This document shows positions 1 to 5,159 of a DNA stretch of 42,963 nucleotides, one piece after another. The notes beneath the pieces were generated by a model that did no database searches, was not told where the DNA came from, and was given only the letters and a program-made list of their open reading frames with translations. Within the stretch, counting starts at the first letter, position 1. The number at the start of each line of letters is the position of its first letter. Source of the stretch: Sphingomonas sp. HMP9 (GTDB lineage: Bacteria > Pseudomonadota > Alphaproteobacteria > Sphingomonadales > Sphingomonadaceae); NCBI RefSeq assembly GCF_013374115.1, contig NZ_AP022674.1, positions 1-42,963 on the forward strand. The letters run 5' to 3'. A program made the position numbers and the translations under genes.

Positions 1-636
1 ATGAAGGTTCTCGCCATCCTGTCGCAGAAAGGCGGCGTCGGAAAAACGACGCTGGCGACATGCCTTGCCGTGGCGGCCGAGCAGGCAGGCAAGGAAACCG
101 CGATCATCGACCTAGACCCGCAGGCGACAGCCTCGTTCTGGAAAGACGTGCGCCAGCTCGACACGCCCGCCGTCGCTTCAATCCAGCCGGTGCGGCTCGC
201 GGCGATGCTCAAAGCCTGTGCCGACGGCGGCACGGAGCTTGTGGTGATCGACGGCGCGGCCGTCGCGCGCGATGTTGCCTACGAGGCTGCGCGGCACGCC
301 GACTTCATCCTCGTGCCGACGAAGACGGCGGTGTTCGACACGATGAGCATGACGCACACGCTGGATGTGGTGCGGCAGCTCGATCGCGCCTTCGCCGTCG
401 TGCTGACATTCGTCCCGCCCCAGGGACAGGAGACAGGAGATGCGATGAAAGCGGTTGAGGAGCTGGGCGCGGCGGTCTGTCCCGTGACGATCGGTAACCG
501 CAAGGCGTTCTTCCGCGCGCAGGCCGCAGGCCAGGCGGTGCAGGAGTTCGAGCCGAACGGCCCGGCCGCAGCAGAAATCAATCGTCTATACGAGTATACG
601 GCTATACGTTTATACGACAAAGTGGAGGTGGTGTGA
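1..636 (+). CDS. parA: ParA-family partition ATPase
   Basis: A 211-residue ParA/MinD-type ATPase that would drive plasmid segregation. The deviant Walker A motif KGGVGKTT is at residues 10-17, the switch region IIDLDPQATAS at about 35-45 and a Walker B-like VVIDGAAVA at about 81-89. It lacks an N-terminal HTH domain, so it is a short type Ib-like ParA whose operon is usually regulated by its small partner protein. The ATG is at base 1. Its ribosome binding site (AGGAGG) is found at the other end of the window, which is the main reason for reading the sequence as circular. The stop overlaps the start of the next gene (TGATG), so the two are coupled. Four TATAC octads lie inside its 3' end. Confidence 0.95.
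   Translation: MKVLAILSQKGGVGKTTLATCLAVAAEQAGKETAIIDLDPQATASFWKDVRQLDTPAVASIQPVRLAAMLKACADGGTELVVIDGAAVARDVAYEAARHADFILVPTKTAVFDTMSMTHTLDVVRQLDRAFAVVLTFVPPQGQETGDAMKAVEELGAAVCPVTIGNRKAFFRAQAAGQAVQEFEPNGPAAAEINRLYEYTAIRLYDKVEVV
587..618 (+). repeat. TATAC octad array inside the parA 3' end
   Basis: Four TATACG motifs start at 587, 595, 603 and 611, exactly 8 bp apart. They sit in the last codons of parA, just before the RHH gene. Phased short direct repeats are the usual targets of ribbon-helix-helix partition proteins, so this is probably an operator or centromere element bound by the product of 636-917. That role is inferred; the phasing is directly visible. Confidence 0.7.
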
Positions 637-917
637 TGGCGAAGGGCAACACGCTCCAGGCGATGCTCGACCGCGCCAAGGTCGGCGGGGACACGCCAGC
701 GACCCCCACCCCGATCGTTGCGCCAACCATTCCCAAGCCGGCGCAGGCCGGGCGGCAGGGGACCAAATTGATAGGCGGACATTTTGCCCCCGAGGTCAGC
801 ACGCAGCTTCGCATCCTTGCGGCCGAGGAAGGAACGACGGTGCAGAGCCTGCTAGGTGAGGCGCTGGACGACCTTTTCGTTAAGAAGGGCAAGGGCCGCG
901 TCGCGCGCGGCGTATAG
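636..917 (+). CDS. Ribbon-helix-helix partition partner (ParB/ParG-like)
   Basis: A 93-residue protein with a disordered Pro/Thr-rich N-terminus (about residues 10-40) and a C-terminal RHH-like segment from GTKLIGGHFAPEVS through LRILAAEEGTTVQSLLGEAL. This layout matches small DNA-binding centromere proteins that pair with short ParA ATPases. The ATG at 636 overlaps the parA stop; an in-frame GTG at 633 is the alternative. It likely binds the TATAC octads that flank the operon on both sides, repressing parAB and nucleating the partition complex. The family assignment rests on size, context and the RHH pattern, not on a profile search. Confidence 0.8.
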   Translation: MAKGNTLQAMLDRAKVGGDTPATPTPIVAPTIPKPAQAGRQGTKLIGGHFAPEVSTQLRILAAEEGTTVQSLLGEALDDLFVKKGKGRVARGV

Positions 918-944
918 GAGTATACACATATACTACTATACTTG
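913..944 (+). repeat. TATAC octad array downstream of the RHH gene
   Basis: TATAG/TATAC motifs start at 913, 921, 929 and 937, again exactly 8 bp apart, beginning in the last codon of the RHH gene. It is likely another binding array for the partition protein, and it lies between the par operon and the repA end. Confidence 0.7.
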
Positions 945-950
945 GATCAG

Positions 951-973
951 CGAAAAGTGAGTTTTGGGGTAGC
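951..973 (-). repeat. Inverted iteron copy downstream of repA
   Basis: These 23 bases are the exact reverse complement of 2495-2517, on the far side of the repA/origin block. The core reads GTGAGTTTTGGGGTAGC and matches the iterons at 1955-2102. It lies just past the repA stop. It may be an extra RepA-binding site for copy control, or the trace of a duplication. Confidence 0.75.
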
Positions 974-976
974 GGC

Positions 977-1855
977 TCACCTTTGCGCGGCGGGCGTGTT
1001 GAAATCCACCAGCACCGGGAATTCGGGAATCCCGCCACGCAGCTTGGCGCGTCGCACGATGCTGTGCTGGTCGATCAGGTTCTGTGCGTCGCGCTTGCCG
1101 CTGGACGTTTTCGGGAACCAGTGGAGCGCCACCCGTTCGACCTTGCGCCCGTTCTTGATCGGCGTGAAATCGACATAGAAGGGGCAGAGCTTGTTGATTT
1201 CCTCAACGGCGACCTTGAGGCAGTATTTGTTCAGATCAGCAAAGCGTTCGAGTTTGCCATCAGGCACGTTGAGCAGGCCGCGCAGCTCCTCAATCGTGAA
1301 CTCCTCTTTCTGCTTGTATTCGAGGCCGATGCGCCGCTCGATCATCTCATAGAGACAGAGGGCGTATTTCGACTCGAAGCAATACATCACCTGCGTCTTG
1401 AGACGGGCATAGACCTGACTGTTCCGCAGTATCTCGATCAGCTCTTCCGGGATGCGGTAATGAAGGAAGCCGTCCTTTTCGAGGCTCTCATCGCTCGGGC
1501 CGAGGAGCTGGACACGGCGCTTGTAGCTCTTGCCGTCCTTGCGGATCGTGACGATCGCGATGGTCCCCATGAGACGCAGCAGCGAGCTTTCCACGCGCTC
1601 GTTTCCCTGATGCGTCCCTTTCAGTCCCGACTTCGCGATGCGATGGATGATCGGCTCGCCAATGCGCTCCCAGGCATTGGCAATCAGCAGGTTGTAGATA
1701 CGACGATCGGCAAGGGTAAGAGGACTTAGCTCTACAATATCGACCAGCTCGCCGGGCTTGACGATTTCCCCGTAATTGGCGGGATCAAAAGGATTGCCGC
1801 GCCCCTTTTGGGCCAGTGTGCGGAACGACATATCGACCACGGCAGGTTGCGACAT
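977..1855 (-). CDS. repA: Plasmid replication initiator RepA (Rep_3-like)
   Basis: A 292-residue initiator of the RepA/Rep_3 winged-helix type. It starts near an iteron array and shows the expected core: a first winged-helix region (ELSPLTLADRRIYNLLIANAW), a central block with YRIPEELIEILR and YCFESKYALCLYEMIERR, and a second region EFTIEELRGLLNVPDGK. I chose the ATG at 1855; a TTG at 1867 would add four residues, and neither has a clear Shine-Dalgarno sequence. It is transcribed away from the origin, convergent with the par genes. It should bind the 22-bp-phased iterons at 1955-2102 and recruit DnaA at 2212. Weak translation signals would fit tight copy control. Confidence 0.9.
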   Translation of the reverse strand: MSQPAVVDMSFRTLAQKGRGNPFDPANYGEIVKPGELVDIVELSPLTLADRRIYNLLIANAWERIGEPIIHRIAKSGLKGTHQGNERVESSLLRLMGTIAIVTIRKDGKSYKRRVQLLGPSDESLEKDGFLHYRIPEELIEILRNSQVYARLKTQVMYCFESKYALCLYEMIERRIGLEYKQKEEFTIEELRGLLNVPDGKLERFADLNKYCLKVAVEEINKLCPFYVDFTPIKNGRKVERVALHWFPKTSSGKRDAQNLIDQHSIVRRAKLRGGIPEFPVLVDFNTPAAQR

Positions 1856-1954
1856 AGGCTTGACCAACGGTGAGCAAGAGGGACTTACTGCCTCACCTTA
1901 ACCACGAAAAGTGAGCTAGGCAAATGTTCCGGCTCCCCGATGGAGCGGTAAGAC

Positions 1955-2102
1955 GGCTACCCCAAAACTCACCGTCACTCCCGACCCTGTTGAACGGCTA
2001 CCCCGAAGCTCACCGGACCCGGCCCGAACACTCACCTTTATCGGCCCCAAAGCTCACCGCACGCTACCCCGAAACTCACGCGACTCGACCCCAACGCTCA
2101 CC
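1955..2102 (+). repeat. RepA iterons
   Basis: Six direct repeats have the consensus GGCTACCCCRAARCTCACC. The CTCAC(C/G) cores begin at 1968, 2009, 2031, 2053, 2075 and 2097. The last five are exactly 22 bp apart (two helical turns), while the first is 41 bp away. The third copy is the most diverged. Same-face spacing is typical of initiator-binding iterons. Confidence 0.88.
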
Positions 2103-2187
2103 GTTGGAAGCGTTTTCCCGCAGAAATCCGCGCCTTTTAGCGCCCTGAATCTTGAATAAGAAGAATTAGAGAATCTGAACTGGGAAG

Positions 2188-2204
2188 GGTGAGTTTTGGG
2201 GTAG
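2188..2204 (-). repeat. Solitary inverted iteron beside the DnaA box
   Basis: GGTGAGTTTTGGGGTAG is the reverse complement of the iteron core and sits 7 bp before the DnaA box at 2212. An inverted iteron next to a DnaA site could place RepA and DnaA together for origin opening. Confidence 0.7.
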
Positions 2205-2211
2205 GCCAGCC

Positions 2212-2220
2212 TGTGGATAA
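2212..2220 (-). promoter_or_regulatory. DnaA box
   Basis: TGTGGATAA is the exact reverse complement of the consensus DnaA box TTATCCACA. It lies within the iteron-containing origin, so host DnaA probably takes part in initiation. Confidence 0.8.
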
Positions 2221-2494
2221 CCAACGTCAGGATATAACAACGGAATCGGCCTATTGGCCGATGCGCTATTTGCTACGTGCCGGCTACGCCGTCAAAGGAA
2301 CGGCGCAAGCGCCGCTGGCTAGGCGGAAAGAAATAGGGAAAGGGAGGGTCGGGATTACCCGCCAGGCCCGCCCAGGAACGTAGTAAGGGCAGGAAAGGAG
2401 CTTTTAGCTGTCACAGATACCGATCGCCGCAAATGTCGCCAGCAGGGTTTAAATTAGCTATTTCGTTTCCCGGCTCCATCCGGAGCGGTGAGGA

Positions 2495-2517
2495 GCTACC
2501 CCAAAACTCACTTTTCG
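2495..2517 (+). repeat. Outlying iteron copy upstream of the traG end
   Basis: GCTACCCCAAAACTCAC followed by TTTTCG is identical in reverse complement to 951-973. Together they bracket the repA/origin module as a perfect 23 bp inverted repeat about 1.5 kb apart. Confidence 0.75.
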
Positions 2518-2551
2518 CCGTCGCAGCGGTGTTCGTGCTTTCGAGGATCAA

Positions 2552-4123
2552 TCACGCCGGATCGAACCGCCCGGTAAACTCGCGATCGGCATAGTAGCGC
2601 AGCCTGGCGGCGACGATCGGGCGCTGTCCGGCGAGGAACAGGAGCTGGCGATCGGGGCGGAGTGTGCGGACCTCATCCGGGGTGAGCAGGGCGCGGCCGA
2701 CATGCTGCTGCCCGTAGGAGAGGCCGCTTTCCTCCGCGTCGATCGCGCGGCTCATGGTCTCGAACACGACGGTTTCCTGCCCCGCCAGATCGGAGACGAG
2801 CTTGGCGCTGTCCTGATCGTTGACCCCGAACACCTGGAGGATCGGCCAAAGCTGGACGCCGTAACCGGCCATCAATCCCATCGCGCGTTCGACCGGTTCG
2901 AGACGGCCTAGCGCCGCGAACTCATCGAGCAGGAACAGCACCGGCCAGGGCGGGCGACCCGGCGCGCGGGCCAGCTCTGTCAGGGCTTGCGCGACCATCA
3001 ACCGCAGCCAGCGCGCATAGCTGGCGAGCCGATCGGGCGGCAGTACCAGGAACACGGTCGCGGGCGCATCCTTCAGCCCGGCGAACGTGAAATCCAAGTT
3101 TCCCAGGACCGCCGTCATGCGCGGAGAATCGAGGAAGTGAGTATGGCGCTGCGCGGCCGACAGTACGCCGGCCGCTTCGCGGTCGGATTTGCCGAGCTGA
3201 CGATTGGCGGCGCGCGCGACCAAGCCACCTTGCGCCTGCATCGCGGCGAGCTGCGCCGCCAGTGCGGCCGGAGCGAGCGTCAGCCGGTCGCGCAGCGTTT
3301 CCAAGGTCCGCGTCGCGGGCGGTTCGGTGGCAACGATGAGGAGCAGGATACCGGCGATCAGCGCCTTGGCTTCCTCGTTCCAATGCGCGTCGCCGGCTTC
3401 GCCGGGCGCGTCGTGAACCAGCGCGTCGGCGAGCGTCATGCAATCGTCGGCAAGATCGAGGCCATGCGGGTCGATGCGATCGAGCGGGTTGAACGCAGCC
3501 GAGGCGAGGCCGGTGACACCGAACGGATCGAGGATATGGACCGCGCCAAAACGCCCACGATGGCGCGCGGCGATACGGGCGTTCTCGCCTTTGGGGTCGA
3601 TGCAGACGACCGCGAACGGATATTCCAGCAGGTTGGGGATGATCGTGCCGACACCCTTGCCGGTGCGTGTCGGCGCGATCGTCAGCAGGTGCGCAGGGCC
3701 GGCATAGCGCATCGGCTTACCGGTTTTCACGTCGCGGCCGATCAGCAGGCCGTGATCGTCGTTCAGGGCTTGGGCTTCCCCGGCGGTGGCGAAGCGGGCC
3801 GAGCCGTGCGTATCGGCGCGATCGTCATAATCGAACCGGCGAATCAGCGGGAGGACGAACAACCAGATCATGACCAGCAGCACGGCGGAGCTGATGCCGA
3901 TCATGCCGAGCTGAGCGACCGCGCCGTTCTTATCGATCTGGAAATACCAGATCGCGAGCCACAGCAGTGCGAACAATCCGAGGAACACCGCGAGCGCGAA
4001 CAAAACCACGCCGATGATGTGACGGGCGAACCGGAAAGGAGCGAGCAGGACGCCCAGCAGTGCCCACATCGGATTGGCGCGGGCGGTGCGGGCGAGATTA
4101 CGGGTGGCGCGACCGAGGCCCAT
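2552..4123 (-). CDS. traG: TraG/VirD4-type coupling protein
   Basis: A 523-residue inner-membrane ATPase that would link the relaxosome to a type IV secretion channel. Two to three membrane segments lie in residues 20-95, followed by the Walker A motif PTRTGKGVG near 151-159 and the Walker B motif LLDEFAALGRLEP near 395. It is shorter than Ti-plasmid TraG (about 650 residues), mainly at the C-terminus. It is the last gene of a minus-strand unit with traC, traD and a small unknown gene; only one base separates it from that gene's stop. No VirB/Trb genes accompany it, so it probably plugs into a channel supplied by another plasmid. Confidence 0.93.
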   Translation of the reverse strand: MGLGRATRNLARTARANPMWALLGVLLAPFRFARHIIGVVLFALAVFLGLFALLWLAIWYFQIDKNGAVAQLGMIGISSAVLLVMIWLFVLPLIRRFDYDDRADTHGSARFATAGEAQALNDDHGLLIGRDVKTGKPMRYAGPAHLLTIAPTRTGKGVGTIIPNLLEYPFAVVCIDPKGENARIAARHRGRFGAVHILDPFGVTGLASAAFNPLDRIDPHGLDLADDCMTLADALVHDAPGEAGDAHWNEEAKALIAGILLLIVATEPPATRTLETLRDRLTLAPAALAAQLAAMQAQGGLVARAANRQLGKSDREAAGVLSAAQRHTHFLDSPRMTAVLGNLDFTFAGLKDAPATVFLVLPPDRLASYARWLRLMVAQALTELARAPGRPPWPVLFLLDEFAALGRLEPVERAMGLMAGYGVQLWPILQVFGVNDQDSAKLVSDLAGQETVVFETMSRAIDAEESGLSYGQQHVGRALLTPDEVRTLRPDRQLLFLAGQRPIVAARLRYYADREFTGRFDPA

Positions 4124-4124
4124 G

Positions 4125-4421
4125 CTACCGGCTTTCGACGCCCGCGCTGGCCAAAGGCGTCACCGGCAAGGTGCGATCGGCGTCGGGATGATCGAGCAAT
4201 CGGAGCAAGATTTGCGACACGAGGGGAGGGGCCACCCCCTCATCCAGCATCATGTCGAAAAACGCGTCCTCGTTGCGCGTCGGGGTCATGTTTTCGATGA
4301 CGTGGTTGTGGCGCGAATCCTCGTAAGCCACGCGCCACTCGGCAACGTCGCCGGGCGTGCCGCGCACGTAATCCATTACCCGGACTTCCGCGCGGATCGC
4401 CTCGATATCGAAATCGCTCAT
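4125..4421 (-). CDS. Small unknown protein of the mobilization operon
   Basis: A 98-residue acidic soluble protein with no signal peptide or membrane segment. I do not recognise the family. Notable segments are RVAYEDSRHNHVIENMTP and a helical DEGVAPPLVSQILLRLLDHP. The ATG at 4421 overlaps the traD stop (ATGA) and its own stop lies one base before traG, so it is translated with the transfer genes and may be an accessory or regulatory factor. An upstream in-frame start at 4478 was rejected because it would overlap traD and has a poorer ribosome site; GGGAG lies about 10 nt before 4421. Confidence 0.7.
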   Translation of the reverse strand: MSDFDIEAIRAEVRVMDYVRGTPGDVAEWRVAYEDSRHNHVIENMTPTRNEDAFFDMMLDEGVAPPLVSQILLRLLDHPDADRTLPVTPLASAGVESR

Positions 4422-4642
4422 TGCGCTTCGCTCCCTTCCGCTTCCGCATCGAACGCCCGCTTGCCGCGCCGCTTCCACAGCGCCAGCACGTCGCCGGCAT
4501 CATCGCCTCGCCCACGCCCGGCGAGATCGAGCAGCGCGCCGTAGAGCGTGGCGCGATCGTCGTCGGTCAGCTCGACTAGGCCGGCTTTCTGGACCAGCCC
4601 GCCCAGCTCAATCAGGTGGCGTGTTCGTTCGCGGCGTTGCAC
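4418..4642 (-). CDS. traD: TraD-like mobilization protein
   Basis: The segment ERTRHLIELGGLVQKAGL is the hallmark of the small TraD proteins found next to traC and traA in Ti-type systems, which are about 70 residues long. The frame is open from an ATG at 4780, but that would overlap traC by 125 bases and add an atypical N-terminus. The GTG at 4642, 13 nt after the traC stop and preceded by an AGGGG box, gives a 74-residue protein of the expected size. The C-terminus (LALWKRRGKRAFDAEAEG) is an added tail. The stop overlaps the next gene. It probably helps assemble the relaxosome at oriT. Confidence 0.75.
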   Translation of the reverse strand: MQRRERTRHLIELGGLVQKAGLVELTDDDRATLYGALLDLAGRGRGDDAGDVLALWKRRGKRAFDAEAEGSEAQ

Positions 4643-4655
4643 GACCCAGCCCCTG

Positions 4656-4985
4656 CTATCCGTTCGACGTTCCGCCGCTTCCGCCCGTAGCGTTGCCGCC
4701 CGGTTCAGCCGAAGTGCCCGATCCGTCGATTGCAGCAGCGCCGCCACCTTTGCGCCCACGTCGCTGAAAGAAGGCCGCACCCTTCACGCGCCATGCCTCC
4801 TTTGCCGCAGTATCTTTTGATCCGATCGCATCGAGCAGCACGCCAGCGAGGGTTTCCGCATCAAACGCATCGGCGCCAGTCGCGGCAACGAGCTGGCCGA
4901 GCTGTTCGACCCGCTTCGCCTTGAGCGCACGGGCCTTGTCACCTAGTGCCTTCAGCTCGGCATCGTAATCGCGAACCTTTCGCAT
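4656..4985 (-). CDS. traC: TraC-like relaxosome accessory protein
   Basis: A 109-residue protein with an N-terminal basic coiled-coil region (RDYDAELKALGDKARALKAK), a middle part resembling the TraC pattern (EQLGQLVAATGADAFDAETLAG) and a flexible Gly/Ala-rich tail. TraC proteins of Ti-type systems bind near oriT and are transcribed divergently from traA, exactly as here. I chose the ATG at 4985, which has GAAGG-type sequence upstream; a GTG at 4994 is possible. Primary sequence support is modest, and position between traD and oriT/traA carries much of the call. Confidence 0.7.
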   Translation of the reverse strand: MRKVRDYDAELKALGDKARALKAKRVEQLGQLVAATGADAFDAETLAGVLLDAIGSKDTAAKEAWRVKGAAFFQRRGRKGGGAAAIDGSGTSAEPGGNATGGSGGTSNG

Positions 4986-5100
4986 CGCCTTCACCCTTCC
5001 GCGTGTCGATCAGCAGCATCTTAGCGGTCTCGGCAGAGGGGTAAAGCTGGAACGATCTAGAAGCAGCACCAAATCAGTCACGAGAAGCGAAGCGGATTGT

Positions 5101-5136
5101 GAGTGCGCGCTTATACGTCGTTGCCGACGTGCGCTC
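5101..5136 (+). other. Candidate origin of transfer (oriT)
   Basis: The 174 bp between divergent traC and traA contain GAGTGCGCGCTTATACGTCG followed by the hairpin ACGTCG-TTGC-CGACGT (stem 5115-5120 with 5125-5130). A GC-rich GTGCGC run beside TTATACGTCG next to an inverted repeat is what I would expect of a MOBQ/Ti-type nick region. The position is right for oriT; the exact nick site is not determined. Confidence 0.6.
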
Positions 5137-5159
5137 AGAAATGCAATAAGCAGGGCGTC

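Larger units (their letters stand above)
1868..2551. other. Replication origin region (oriV)
   Basis: This gene-free stretch of about 680 bp between repA and traG carries at least six iteron copies, further single copies at both ends, a consensus DnaA box and AT-rich patches near 2150-2180 and 2445-2465. A short hairpin-forming GGCTCC...GGAGC segment precedes iterons at both 1930 and 2471, so a block of about 40 bp is duplicated (1929-1971 and 2470-2511). Apparent reading frames at 1924-2148 and 2189-2383 run through the repeats and are not believed. Confidence 0.85.

Noticed and set aside
983..1729. Long plus-strand frame of 248 codons opposite repA
   Set aside because: It is antisense to the well-conserved initiator and has no ribosome site or recognisable family; high-GC shadow.
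1955..2102. CRISPR array
   Set aside because: The repeats are contiguous 22 bp units with no unique spacers; they are iterons.
1924..2383. Small frames in the origin region
   Set aside because: They run through iterons and the DnaA box, and the amino-acid repeats simply mirror the DNA repeats.
2987..4300. 437-codon plus-strand frame opposite traG
   Set aside because: Antisense shadow of the coupling protein; composition is Arg/Gln-rich without any motif.
4643..4780. Longer traD from the ATG at 4780
   Set aside because: It would overlap traC by 125 bp and add an atypical N-terminus; the GTG at 4642 gives the family size.
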